A stretch of 64,000 bases of DNA from Methylobacterium sp. SyP6R (GTDB lineage Bacteria; Pseudomonadota; Alphaproteobacteria; Rhizobiales; Beijerinckiaceae), in the NCBI RefSeq assembly GCF_019216885.1, contig NZ_JAAQRC020000001.1, forward strand, positions 2,046,001 through 2,110,000. The letters run 5' to 3'. The notes under the pieces were generated by a model. It had not been told where the DNA came from. It searched no databases and saw only the letters and a list, made by a program, of their open reading frames with translations. The position numbers and the translations under genes are program-made. This document shows, piece after piece, positions 27,866 through 36,606 of this stretch (positions are counted from its first letter, which is position 1; each line of letters opens with the position of its first letter).

Positions 27866-29065
27866 ATGAGCTTCGTTTCGCCTCTGCCCGGCGGCTCCCC
27901 GCAGCGGGTGCTGATCTACTCGCACGACACGTTCGGGCTCGGCCATCTGCGCCGGGCGCGGGCGATCGCGCACGCCCTGGTGGCCGGGGCGCCGGAGCGG
28001 CGGGTGGTGATCCTGTCCGGCTCGCCGGTGAGCCACGCCTTCCGCTTCGCCCCCGGGGTGAGCTGCCGGCGCCTGCCCGGGGTGACCAAGCTCGCCAGCG
28101 GCGAGTACCAGAGCCTCGGTCCCGGCCACGGCCTCGGCGAGGTGGTGGCGACCCGCGCCGCCCTGATCCGCCACGTCGCCGAGCGCTTCGATCCCGACCT
28201 CTTCCTCGTCGACAAGGAGCCGGCGGGCTTCCACGGCGAGGTGCTGCCGACGCTCCACCGCCTGAAGGCCCGGGGCTGCCGGCTGGTGCTGGGCCTGCGC
28301 GACGTCCTCGACGATCCGGATTTGCTGGCGCCCGAATGGGAGCGCAAGGGCGCGCTCGCGGTGCTGCCGCTCTACGATTCGCTCTGGGTCTACGGCCTGC
28401 GGGAGATCTACGCCCCCCTCGACGGGCTGGCGCTGCCGGGGGGCGTCGCGGAGCGCCTGACCTATACCGGCTATCTCCGCCGCGAAGCGCCCGACGCAGC
28501 GCTGCCGGACGAGACGGCCGAGGAGCCGTTCCTCCTCGTCACGCCGGGCGGCGGCGGCGACGGGGTCGAGCTGGTCGAGGCGGTGGTGCGGGCCTACGAG
28601 GCGCACCCCATCGCCCACCGGGCGCTGGTCGTGTTCGGCCCGTTCTTTCCGCCCGCCGAGCAGGCCGACTTGAGCGCCCGCATCGCGGCCCATCCGCATC
28701 TCGCCTCCCTCGATTTCGACGCGCGGCTGGAGCGGCTGATGCGCCGGGCCGCCGGCGTGGTGGCGATGGGCGGCTACAACACCTTCTGCGAGATCCTGTC
28801 CTTCGACCGCCCGGCCCTGATCCTGCCGCGGGTGCGGCCCCGGCGCGAGCAGCTGATCCGGGCGCGGGCCGCCGCCCGGCTCGGCCTCGTCGGCGTCATC
28901 GAGCCCGGGGAGGACGAGGATACCGGCCGCATGGCCGCGGCCCTCGACACCCTGCCCGACCGGCCGACCCCGTCGGCCCGGCCGATCCCCGGCCTCCTCG
29001 ACGGCCTGACGGCGATCCGCCGCCTCGCCGCCGCCGCCGACACCCGTTGCGTGGCCGCCGAGTAA
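27866..29065 (+). CDS. GT-B glycosyltransferase (MurG/GT28-like)
   Basis: This 399-residue protein begins RVLIYSHDTFGLGHLRRARA, a GT-B N-terminal nucleotide-fold start with the glycine-rich GLGHLRR loop. The C-terminal domain has FLLVTPGGGGDGVELVEAV and VVAMGGYNTFCEILSFDRPA followed by LILPRVRPRREQL, which resembles the UDP-sugar pocket of MurG-like enzymes. No membrane helix is evident, so it acts at the cytoplasmic face. It opens a run of four glycosyltransferase genes. The next gene starts 13 bases after its stop. Confidence 0.85.
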   Translation: MSFVSPLPGGSPQRVLIYSHDTFGLGHLRRARAIAHALVAGAPERRVVILSGSPVSHAFRFAPGVSCRRLPGVTKLASGEYQSLGPGHGLGEVVATRAALIRHVAERFDPDLFLVDKEPAGFHGEVLPTLHRLKARGCRLVLGLRDVLDDPDLLAPEWERKGALAVLPLYDSLWVYGLREIYAPLDGLALPGGVAERLTYTGYLRREAPDAALPDETAEEPFLLVTPGGGGDGVELVEAVVRAYEAHPIAHRALVVFGPFFPPAEQADLSARIAAHPHLASLDFDARLERLMRRAAGVVAMGGYNTFCEILSFDRPALILPRVRPRREQLIRARAAARLGLVGVIEPGEDEDTGRMAAALDTLPDRPTPSARPIPGLLDGLTAIRRLAAAADTRCVAAE

Positions 29066-29078
29066 GCGACCCTGATCC

Positions 29079-30323
29079 ATGCCTCCGCTCCGCATCGCCG
29101 TCCTGGTCAAGGGCTACCCGCGCCTGTCCGAGACCTTCATCGCCCAGGAACTTCTGGGGCTCGAGGCGCGGGGCCTCGACCTCGCGATCTGGTCGCTGCG
29201 CCAGCCGCATGACGGCGCCGTGCACCCGATGCACCGGCAGATCCGCGCCCCCGTCGCCTACCTGCCGGAATATCTCTACCAGGCACCGTGGCGGGTGTTG
29301 CGCGGCGCCCTCTCGGCCCTGGGGCGGCCGGGTCTGTGGCCCCTTTTGAAGCTCGTCCGGCGCGACCTCGCCCGCGATTGCACGCCCAATCGCGGCCGGC
29401 GACTCGGCCAGGCGCTGGTGCTCGCCCGCGAGCTGCCGGCGGAGATCGGCCACATCCACGTGCATTACCTGCACACCCCGGCCTCGGTGGCGCGCTACGC
29501 CGCCCTCCTGAGCGGGCGGAGCTGGAGTGCGTCCGCCCACGCCAAGGACATCTGGACCACGCCGGACTGGGAACTGGCGGAGAAGCTCGACGATGCGCGG
29601 CTCGCCTTCGCGGTGACCTGCACGGCGTCCGGCGCCGCACGGCTGCGCGAGGTGGCGGGCGATCCGGGCCGGGTTTCCCTGGTCTATCACGGCCTCGACC
29701 TGTCGCGGTTTCCTGCGCCCCCGGAGAGCCGCCCGGCCCGGGACGGCTCGGACCCGGCCGATCCCTTGCGCCTCGTCACCGTCGGCCGGGCCGTGGCGAA
29801 GAAGGGCTTCGACGACCTCCTCGACGCGCTCGCCGCCCTTCCCCCCGACCTGCATTGGCGCCTCGCCCATATCGGCAGCGGCGAGGCGCTGGCATCCTTG
29901 CGCGACAAGGCCGCCGCCCTCGGCCTGTCGCAGAAGGTGATTTTTCTCGGCTCCAAGCCCCAGCCCGAGGTCGTGGCGCTGATGCGCGAGGCCGACCTGT
30001 TCGTGCTGCCGGCCAAGCGTGCTCCCTCCGGCGACCGCGACGGGCTGCCCAACGTCATCATGGAGGCGGCCTCGCAGGGCCTCGCCGTCATCGCCACCGA
30101 CTTCGCCGGCATCCCGGAATTCCTGCGCGACGGGGTCGAGGGACGGCTGGTGCCGCCGGGCGACTGGGGGGCGCTCTCGAACGCCATCAACCTCCTCGCC
30201 CGCGACCCCGCCGGGCGGGCGCACCTCGCCGCGGCGGCGCTCGCCCGCCTGCGGGCGGAATTCGGCGCCGAGGCCGGGTTCGAGACGGTGGCCCGGCTCC
30301 TCCGGGACGCCGCGGGGCGATGA
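29079..30323 (+). CDS. Glycosyltransferase family 4 protein
   Basis: This 414-residue GT-B enzyme has the N-terminal start LRIAVLVKGYPRLSETFIAQ, typical of exopolysaccharide GT4 enzymes, then HIHVHYLHTPASVARYAALL. The C-terminal domain contains RLVTVGRAVAKKGFDDLLDA and the EX7E-type region DGLPNVIMEAASQGLAVIAT, followed by GIPEFLRDGVEGRLVPPGD. It transfers a nucleotide-activated sugar to an unknown acceptor. Its stop overlaps the next start by 4 bases (ATGA), so the two are translationally coupled. Confidence 0.9.
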   Translation: MPPLRIAVLVKGYPRLSETFIAQELLGLEARGLDLAIWSLRQPHDGAVHPMHRQIRAPVAYLPEYLYQAPWRVLRGALSALGRPGLWPLLKLVRRDLARDCTPNRGRRLGQALVLARELPAEIGHIHVHYLHTPASVARYAALLSGRSWSASAHAKDIWTTPDWELAEKLDDARLAFAVTCTASGAARLREVAGDPGRVSLVYHGLDLSRFPAPPESRPARDGSDPADPLRLVTVGRAVAKKGFDDLLDALAALPPDLHWRLAHIGSGEALASLRDKAAALGLSQKVIFLGSKPQPEVVALMREADLFVLPAKRAPSGDRDGLPNVIMEAASQGLAVIATDFAGIPEFLRDGVEGRLVPPGDWGALSNAINLLARDPAGRAHLAAAALARLRAEFGAEAGFETVARLLRDAAGR

Positions 30324-31684
30324 GCCGGGTCGCCTTCTACGCTCCGCTCAAGGCCCCGGATCACCCGGTGCCCTCCGGCGAGCGCACGATGGCGCGGCTG
30401 CTCCTGCGGGCGCTGGCGGCGGCCGGATTCGCGCCGGATCTCGCCAGCCGCTTGCGCACCCGCGATGCCGACGGGACGCGGCATCCGGGCTTGAAGGCGG
30501 AATCCCTGGCGGAGGCCGAGCGCCTGGTCGCGGCCTACCGGGCCGATCCGCCCGCCCTGTGGTTCACCTATCACGTCTACTACAAGGCGCCGGACTGGAT
30601 CGGCCCGGCGGTGTCGCGGGCGCTCGGCATCCCCTACGTGGTGGCGGAGGGCTCGCGGGCGCCGAGGCGCGCCCATGGCCCGCACGCCCTCGGCCATGCC
30701 GGCGCCGAGGCGGCCCTCGACGCCGCCGACCTGATCCTCGTCATGAACCGCCGCGACCGGCCGGCCTTGGAAGCGGCGCGGCCGAGGGGACAGGTGCTCG
30801 CCGAGTTGCCGCCGTTTCTCGATCCGGGCGACTGGCTGCTGCCCGTGCAGCCTTGTTCCGTCGACGAGCCGAGCCGAGATCGGCGCGGGATCTCCTCTCC
30901 CCGCGGGCGGGGAGAGGGCTGTGTTCCCGTCCAGGGAACGCAGCGAGGCGCAGCCGAGGGTGAGGGGGAATTTCCGGAGGAGTCTCATCCGTCGAGACCC
31001 CCTCGCTCCGGCTTCGCCTGCGCTCACTTCATCGACGACAAGGTCGATGAAGCCCTCTCCCCACCCGCGGGGAGAGGAGAGACCCCGCGCCTCGTTCTTC
31101 CCCGAACGGCCCTGTCCATCGCGAACTCGCCCGCCCCCCTGCGCCTCCTCACCGTCGCGATGATGCGGGAGGGCGACAAGCTCGCCTCCTACCGCCTTCT
31201 CGCCGAAGCGCTGGCGCAGCTCGGCGATCGTTCTTGGACCCTCGACGTGGCCGGCGACGGCCCGGCGGCAGCGGAAGTCGCGTCCCTGCTCGCCCCCTTC
31301 GGCGACCGGGTGCGACGCCACGGCACCGTGGCGCCCGCCGGCCTCTCGGCCCTCTACGCCGCCGCCGACCTCCTGGTCTGGCCGGCCGTGAACGAGGCCT
31401 ACGGCATGGCGCTGCTGGAGGCGCAGGCCCATGGCTGCCCGGTGGTGGCCGGCGGCTACGGCGGGGTACCGGACGTGGTGCGGGACGGCGTGACCGGCCG
31501 GGTGACGCCGCCGGGCGACGTTTCGGCCTTCACCGCCGCGATCCGCGACCTCGCCGGGGCGCCCGGGACCCTCGCGGCGATGCAAGGCGCCGCCCTCGCC
31601 TTCGCCCGCGAGGAACGCGGCCTGATCGCCGCCGCCGCCCGCCTGCGCGCGGCGCTCGGCCCCCTGCTCCGGGAGCGCGCATGA
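30320..31684 (+). CDS. Glycosyltransferase family 4 protein with in-frame repeat insertion
   Basis: This 454-residue protein starts at ATG 30320. The N-terminal domain covers residues 1-190 (RVAFYAPLKAPDHPVPSGER, PYVVAEGSRAPRRAHGPHAL, LAELPPFLDPGDWLLP). The C-terminal domain runs from about 270 (RLLTVAMMREGDKLASYRLL) with EX7E motif NEAYGMALLEAQAHGCPVVA. Residues 191-254 are encoded by a long palindromic DNA repeat and read as low-complexity Pro/Gly/Arg/Glu sequence unrelated to any GT4. The insertion sits exactly in the inter-domain linker, so both domains look intact. Activity is likely kept but untested. Confidence 0.85.
   Translation: MSRVAFYAPLKAPDHPVPSGERTMARLLLRALAAAGFAPDLASRLRTRDADGTRHPGLKAESLAEAERLVAAYRADPPALWFTYHVYYKAPDWIGPAVSRALGIPYVVAEGSRAPRRAHGPHALGHAGAEAALDAADLILVMNRRDRPALEAARPRGQVLAELPPFLDPGDWLLPVQPCSVDEPSRDRRGISSPRGRGEGCVPVQGTQRGAAEGEGEFPEESHPSRPPRSGFACAHFIDDKVDEALSPPAGRGETPRLVLPRTALSIANSPAPLRLLTVAMMREGDKLASYRLLAEALAQLGDRSWTLDVAGDGPAAAEVASLLAPFGDRVRRHGTVAPAGLSALYAAADLLVWPAVNEAYGMALLEAQAHGCPVVAGGYGGVPDVVRDGVTGRVTPPGDVSAFTAAIRDLAGAPGTLAAMQGAALAFAREERGLIAAAARLRAALGPLLRERA
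30891..31080. repeat. Long palindromic repeat, family E, inside a coding region
   Basis: The arms 30891-30920 and 31051-31080 pair over 30 bp with one mismatch (TCTCCTCTCCCCGCGGGCGG and its complement). The outer flanks GCGCGGG and CCCCGCGC extend the pairing imperfectly. Inner dyads include TCATCGAC-GACAAG-GTCGATGA and the GGTGAGGGGG/CCCCCTCGCT stems. The whole element lies in the glycosyltransferase reading frame without a stop. Confidence 0.88.
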
Positions 31685-33750
31685 GCCGGATCCTGATCGC
31701 CGTCACCCACCTCCTCGGGGCCGGGCACCTCACCCGGGCGGCGTCCCTGGCGCGGGCCTTCGCGGAGGCCGGCCACACCGTGACGCTCGTCTCCGGCGGC
31801 ATGCCGGTAGCGCTGCCGCGCCTCGACGGCATCCGCCTGGTGCAGCTGCCGCCGGTGCGGATCACCGGCACCGCCTTCACGGCGCTCCTCGACCCGGAGG
31901 GCACGCCGGTGACACCGGAGCGCCTGGCGGCCCGCCGCCAGACCCTGCTCGCCGCCGTCGCGGAGGCCGCGCCGGACGCGGTCATCACCGAACTCTACCC
32001 GTTCGGCCGCCGGGTGCTGGCGCCGGAATTCGAGACCCTGGTCGCGGTCGTGCTGGCGGCCTCGCCGCGCCCCCTGTTGCTGGCCTCGATCCGTGACATC
32101 CTGGCGACCCCGAGCCGGCGTGACCGGATCGCCGCCACCCATGCCCGCCTCGAGGCTTACGACGCCGTTCTGGTCCACGGCGATCCGGCCTTCCTGCCGC
32201 TGGACGCCTCCTGGCCGGTCGAGGCGACGGTGGCGGCGCGCTTGCGCTATACCGGCTACGTCGACGAGGCCGAGACCGTCCCGGCGCCGGGCGGTCCCCG
32301 CTCCGGCATCGTGGTCTCCGGCGGCTCCAGCGCCGCCGGGCTGCCGCTGCAGGAGGCGGCGGTCGCGGCCGCACACCTCACCCCCGCCCTGTCCTGGCGC
32401 ATCCTCGTCGGCCGTGCGGTGCCCGAGCCCGCCTTCGCGGCACTGGCGGCGGCCGCGCCCGCGAACGCGGTCGTCGAACGGGCGCGGCCCGATTTCCGCG
32501 CCCTGCTGTCGCGGGCCGCCCTCTCGGTCAGCCAGGCCGGCTACAACACGGTGCTAGATCTCCTGCACGGGGGCTGCCCGGCCCTGCTGGTGCCGTTCGA
32601 GGCCGGCCAGGAGACCGAGCAGCGCCGGCGCGCCGAGACCCTGGCGGCCCACGGCCTCGCGCGGGTGCTGCCGGAGAGCGAGCTGACGGCGGAACGCCTG
32701 GCGCAGGCGGTCCTGGCCGCACCCCTGCGGGCCACGGACCACGCTATCGCCCGCGACGGGGCGCGGCGGAGCGTGGCGATCGTCGAGGGGATGCTGGCTG
32801 GCGTCGATGCAGATGTCCAACGTGGCCGGATGACACTCTTCCCCTCCCCCTTGTGGGGAGGGGTCAGGGGTGGGGGTGGTGCAGGAGGCACCGCAATGCT
32901 CTATCCGGCACCACCCCCACCCCTAGCCCCTCCCCACAAGGGGGAGGGGAAAGTGCCCTTCCTTGCCACCAATCTCGACTTGAATCCGTTGATCGACGCC
33001 CTCGCCCGCGCCACGGACGAAGGCCGAACCACCCTTCTCTGGTGGCGCGACGACGACGCGGTCGCCCACACCCCCGCCCTCGACCGCCTGCTCGCGCTCG
33101 CCGCCCGGACCGGCTGGCCGATGGCGCTCGCGGCGGTGCCGGCCCGGGCCGCGCCGTCGCTGGCGGCGCGTCTCGCCGACGAGGCCCGGGTCGATCTCCT
33201 GGTCCACGGCCTCGCCCATGCCAACCACGCCCCGATCGAGGCCAAGACGGCGGAGTTCGGCCCGCATCGCCCCCTCGCCGCGCTGAAGGCCGACGCGGCG
33301 GAAGCCCTGCTCCTCGCGACAGCCCGCCTCGGCCCCCGCCTGCTGCCGGTGCTGGTCCCGCCCTGGAACCGCATCGCCCCCGCCTTCCCCGAGGTCCTGC
33401 CGGCTCTCGGGTACCGCGGCCTCTCGGCGGCCAGCCCCCTGCCCCCGGTGCCCGGGCTCGTGCAGGCCGACGCCGCGATCGATCCGATCGCCTGGCGCGC
33501 CGGTGGCGGGCTGGCCGACCCGGCCTGGGTGATCGCCCGCGCCGCCCGGGCGGTGGCGGAGGGCGGCCCGGTCGGGCTCCTCACCCACCATCTGGTGCAG
33601 GACGACGCGACCTGGGAGTTCTGCGAACGCCTCCTCGACCGTCTCGCGACTCATGTTGCGATAGATCGGGCTTCGCGAATATCGCGGGCCGCCACTTTGT
33701 TTGCGCCCCCGCCGTCGCCCGTGTCACAAACGGACCCTATCTTCCCTTGA
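31681..33750 (+). CDS. Fusion: GT28-like glycosyltransferase and polysaccharide-deacetylase-like domain
   Basis: This 689-residue protein starts at ATG 31681, overlapping the previous stop by 4 bases. Residues 1 to about 385 are a MurG-like GT-B enzyme (RILIAVTHLLGAGHLTRAAS; LSVSQAGYNTVLDLLHGGCP). Residues 386-424 are encoded by a palindromic repeat (PSPLWGGVRGGGGAGG ... PPHKGEGK). From about 425 a second domain, TTLLWWRDDDAVAHTPALDR with VLVPPWNRIAPAFPEVLPAL, resembles the NodB/polysaccharide-deacetylase type, whose DD pair and late histidines bind metal. I expect these to be separate genes in relatives. The repeat appears to have joined them. Confidence 0.8.
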   Translation: MSRILIAVTHLLGAGHLTRAASLARAFAEAGHTVTLVSGGMPVALPRLDGIRLVQLPPVRITGTAFTALLDPEGTPVTPERLAARRQTLLAAVAEAAPDAVITELYPFGRRVLAPEFETLVAVVLAASPRPLLLASIRDILATPSRRDRIAATHARLEAYDAVLVHGDPAFLPLDASWPVEATVAARLRYTGYVDEAETVPAPGGPRSGIVVSGGSSAAGLPLQEAAVAAAHLTPALSWRILVGRAVPEPAFAALAAAAPANAVVERARPDFRALLSRAALSVSQAGYNTVLDLLHGGCPALLVPFEAGQETEQRRRAETLAAHGLARVLPESELTAERLAQAVLAAPLRATDHAIARDGARRSVAIVEGMLAGVDADVQRGRMTLFPSPLWGGVRGGGGAGGTAMLYPAPPPPLAPPHKGEGKVPFLATNLDLNPLIDALARATDEGRTTLLWWRDDDAVAHTPALDRLLALAARTGWPMALAAVPARAAPSLAARLADEARVDLLVHGLAHANHAPIEAKTAEFGPHRPLAALKADAAEALLLATARLGPRLLPVLVPPWNRIAPAFPEVLPALGYRGLSAASPLPPVPGLVQADAAIDPIAWRAGGGLADPAWVIARAARAVAEGGPVGLLTHHLVQDDATWEFCERLLDRLATHVAIDRASRISRAATLFAPPPSPVSQTDPIFP
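32838..32953. repeat. Long palindromic repeat, family A, inside a coding region
   Basis: CTTCCCCTCCCCCTTGTGGG on the left is mirrored by CCCACAAGGGGGAGGGGAAAG on the right over about 45 bp per arm, with GGTGGTGC / GGCACCACC innermost. The length of about 116 bp is not a multiple of three, so its gain changed the relative frame of the flanking sequences. It joins the glycosyltransferase and deacetylase-like parts of one open frame. Confidence 0.88.
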
Positions 33751-33791
33751 AGACCCGGGGATGCCCCCCGAGAGGACCGCACGGCACCAGG

Positions 33792-35669
33792 ATGACGGCA
33801 CCGCTCCTGTCGATCCGCGACCTCACGGTCGATTTCACCACCGATACCGGCTCGTTCCGGGCGGTGGACGGCCTGTCCCTCGACGTGCCGGCGGGCCGCA
33901 CCGTGGCCCTCGTCGGCGAGTCGGGCTCGGGCAAGTCGGTCACCGCTCAGGCCATCCTGCAGATCCTGCCCAAGGTCGCCCGGATCACCGGCGGCGGCAT
34001 ACGCCTCCAGGACCCGTCCGGTCCCGCCGGCGGCACCGACATCGCGATGCTGAAGGCCGATTCCGCCCGGATGCAAGCCTTGCGCGGCGGGCGGATCGCG
34101 ATGATCTTCCAGGAGCCGATGACCTCGCTGTCGCCGCTCCACACGGTCGGCGATCAGGTCACCGAGGCCCTGCGGCTGCATGCCGACGTCTCGGCCGACC
34201 AGGCCAAGGCTCGAGCGGTCGAGGTGTTCGACCGTGTCGGATTCCCCGATCCGAAGCGGGCGCTCGTCACCTACCCGTTCGAGTTGTCGGGGGGGCTGCG
34301 CCAGCGCGCGATGATCGCCATGGCGCTGATCACCAAGCCCGCCCTCCTCATCGCCGACGAGCCGACGACCGCCCTCGACGTGACCACCCAGGCCCAGATC
34401 CTGGAACTGATGCGCGAGCTGCAGGCCGAGACCGGCATGGCGATGCTGCTCATCACCCATGATCTCGGGGTGGTGGCCAACATGGCCGACGACGTGGTGG
34501 TGATGTATCGCGGCCGGGTGATGGAGGCGGGCTCGCGCGAAGAGATCTTCCGCCGTCCCGGCCACCCCTACCTGAAGGCGCTGATGCGGGCGGTGCCGCG
34601 CTTCCACATGGCGCCCGGCGAGCGCCTGACCCCGATCCGCGAGGTGAAGAGCGCGGTGCTCGCCCGCAAGGCCGGCGAGCCGCATCGGCCCGATCCGGCC
34701 GGGCCGCTTCTCGCCATCGAGGGGGTGCGCAAGTCCTTCACCCTGCGCTCGGGCTGGTTCAAGGGAAAGACCCGCACGATCAACGCCGTCAACGGCGTCT
34801 CCTTGAGCCTGCATCCGGGCCGGACTCTGGGCCTCGTCGGCGAGTCGGGCTGCGGCAAGACCACCCTCTCGAAGGTGGTGATGCGGGCTTTGCGCCCCGA
34901 TGCCGGCACCGTCACCTTCGACGACGGGTCGGGCCGCGGGCCTCGCGACGTCTTCGCCCTCAAGGACCGGGAGCTGAAGGATTTCCGCCGCGCGGTGCAG
35001 TTCGTGTTCCAGGACCCGTTCTCGTCGCTCAACCCGCGGATGACGGTCTACGAACTGCTGACCGAGCCCCTGCGCATCCACGGCGTCGGCAGCTCGGACG
35101 AGCGCTACGAGCGGACCAAGGAACTCCTGGACATGGTCGGGCTCGACCAGTCTTCGCTGCGCCGCTACCCGCACGCCTTCTCGGGCGGCCAGCGCCAGCG
35201 CCTCGGCATCGCCCGGGCACTGGCCCTCAAGCCCCGGGTCTTGCTCTGCGACGAGCCGGTCTCGGCCCTCGACGTCTCGGTCCAGGCCCAAGTTCTCAAC
35301 CTGCTGAAGGACCTCCAGGCGAGCCTCGGCGTGTCCTACCTGTTCGTCTCGCACAACCTCGCGGTGGTCGACTACATCGCCGACACCATCGCCGTCATGT
35401 GCCGGGGCTACATCGTGGAGGAGGCGCCGAAGGAGGCGCTCTTCAAGAACCCCGCCCATCCCTACACGAGGGCGCTTCTGGCCGCCGTGCCCGAACCCGA
35501 TCTCGACCACCCCCTCGACCTGAAGCTGCTGATGAGCGACCGCTTCTCCGATCCGGCGAGCTGGCCCGAGCCCTACCGCCTCACCGGCGGCGCGGCCGGG
35601 ACCATGACCGAGATCGAGCCCGGGCATTGCGTCCGGGTCGCCGGGCAGGTGCTCCGGCAGGCCGCCTGA
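33792..35669 (+). CDS. Double ATP-binding protein of a peptide-type ABC importer (YejF/DppDF-like)
   Basis: This 625-residue protein carries two full ABC ATPase domains. The first has Walker A GESGSGKS at 42-49 and signature [15 protein letters not shown] from 165; the second has Walker A GESGCGKT at 350-357 and signature [15 protein letters not shown]. Each half ends with the oligopeptide-transporter type tail ([26 protein letters not shown]). It starts at ATG 33792, and the longer open frame upstream is a shadow. It would power the importer whose binding protein and permeases lie 1-5 kb downstream, with a methyltransferase-like gene in between. Confidence 0.93.
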   Translation: MTAPLLSIRDLTVDFTTDTGSFRAVDGLSLDVPAGRTVALVGESGSGKSVTAQAILQILPKVARITGGGIRLQDPSGPAGGTDIAMLKADSARMQALRGGRIAMIFQEPMTSLSPLHTVGDQVTEALRLHADVSADQAKARAVEVFDRVGFPDPKRALVTYPFELSGGLRQRAMIAMALITKPALLIADEPTTALDVTTQAQILELMRELQAETGMAMLLITHDLGVVANMADDVVVMYRGRVMEAGSREEIFRRPGHPYLKALMRAVPRFHMAPGERLTPIREVKSAVLARKAGEPHRPDPAGPLLAIEGVRKSFTLRSGWFKGKTRTINAVNGVSLSLHPGRTLGLVGESGCGKTTLSKVVMRALRPDAGTVTFDDGSGRGPRDVFALKDRELKDFRRAVQFVFQDPFSSLNPRMTVYELLTEPLRIHGVGSSDERYERTKELLDMVGLDQSSLRRYPHAFSGGQRQRLGIARALALKPRVLLCDEPVSALDVSVQAQVLNLLKDLQASLGVSYLFVSHNLAVVDYIADTIAVMCRGYIVEEAPKEALFKNPAHPYTRALLAAVPEPDLDHPLDLKLLMSDRFSDPASWPEPYRLTGGAAGTMTEIEPGHCVRVAGQVLRQAA

Positions 35670-35670
35670 C

Positions 35671-35724
35671 CTTTTTCCGAGAGACGACCTTTTCCAAGAG
35701 ACCCCGTTTTTCCAAGAGACCCCG
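35671..35724 (+). repeat. Three tandem 17-18 bp repeats directly before a start codon
   Basis: TTTTCC-(A/G)AGAGAC occurs three times in a row: TTTTCC at 35673, 35690 and 35708, and AGAGAC at 35680, 35697 and 35715. The last unit abuts the ATG at 35725. They form the whole gap between the ABC ATPase and the methyltransferase-like gene and take the place of a normal ribosome site. The last two units are nearly identical. Confidence 0.8.
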
Positions 35725-36606
35725 ATGTCCCAAGGCGCCGCCCTCCGTCCCCACCCCTTCGTCGAGCGGCTGCGCCGCCGCTTCCTCGGCCGCCTGTTCG
35801 ACCGGCTCGGCTACGACCTCGTCCCGGCGGTGTCCGACTGGAACCATCGCCCGCTCTCCGGTCCGGAGACCGAGGCGCTGATCGCAGGCGCCGCCGCGCG
35901 TCTCGATGCCGACCTCGCCGCCTCCGGCCTGTCGCTGCCCGGCGGAGCGGGGCCTGCCGTCGCGACCTTCTGGGACCTGATCGCGACGGCCCCGGTGGCG
36001 CAGAAGCGGGGCGGCAACGGCTTCAACGGCGCGCTCCAGCTCTACGTGCTGATGCGCGCGCTCAACCCCGAGGTGATCGTCGAATCGGGCGTGTTTCGCG
36101 GCCTCACCACCTGGGTGATGCGCCAGGCCTGCCCGCAGGCCGAGATCTTCTGCTTCGATCCCGACCTGTCCGGCCTGCGCTACCGCGATGCCCGCGCGCA
36201 TTACCACGGCGGCGACTGGTCGGCGGCGCGCCTGCCGCGTCTCGAGGCGGACCGGGCGGTCGGGTTCTTCGACGACCATATCAGCCAGGCCCGGCGGGTG
36301 CTGGAGGCCCGCGAGCGCGGCCTGACGCGGCTGATCTTCGACGACGACGCGGCGGCCCACCGGCTCCACGCCCACGGGGGCCCCGCCTTCCCGACCATCG
36401 CGATGCTGACCGCACCCCGCACCGGCGAGCCGGTGCGCTGGCGTCGCAACGGCCGGGAATTCATCTACCGGCCGGACGACCCGGAGGCGCAAGCGGCGCG
36501 TGCTGCGATCGCCGCCACCCACGCCTTCGACGACCTGCACGCCGCGACCGGCTATTCGCCCACCCGCCTCACCTGGGTGCGCCTGCACGGGAGGGACGGG
36601 ACATGA
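35725..36606 (+). CDS. Methyltransferase-like protein (class I SAM fold, unassigned)
   Basis: In this 293-residue protein the centre reads NPEVIVESGVFRGLTTWVMR followed by EIFCFDPDL. This fits motif I (E-x-G-x-x-x-G) and the acidic end of strand 2 in class I SAM-dependent methyltransferases of the cephalosporin-hydroxylase/TylF-like group. FFDDHISQARRVLEARERGL and RLIFDDDAAAHRLH supply further acidic motifs that could bind metal. The N-terminus (FLGRLFDRLGYDLVPAVSDW) is unique. It could modify a sugar or peptide made or carried by this cluster. It overlaps the next start by 4 bases, so it is coupled to the binding protein. Confidence 0.6.
   Translation: MSQGAALRPHPFVERLRRRFLGRLFDRLGYDLVPAVSDWNHRPLSGPETEALIAGAAARLDADLAASGLSLPGGAGPAVATFWDLIATAPVAQKRGGNGFNGALQLYVLMRALNPEVIVESGVFRGLTTWVMRQACPQAEIFCFDPDLSGLRYRDARAHYHGGDWSAARLPRLEADRAVGFFDDHISQARRVLEARERGLTRLIFDDDAAAHRLHAHGGPAFPTIAMLTAPRTGEPVRWRRNGREFIYRPDDPEAQAARAAIAATHAFDDLHAATGYSPTRLTWVRLHGRDGT

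Noticed and set aside
30320..33750. Treating the repeat-bearing glycosyltransferases as pseudogenes
   Set aside because: Frames are open through the repeats, domain motifs are intact on both sides and gene overlaps with neighbours are kept.
35671..35724. CRISPR-like direct repeats
   Set aside because: Units of 17-18 bp are tandem without spacers and there are only three; no cas gene is near.
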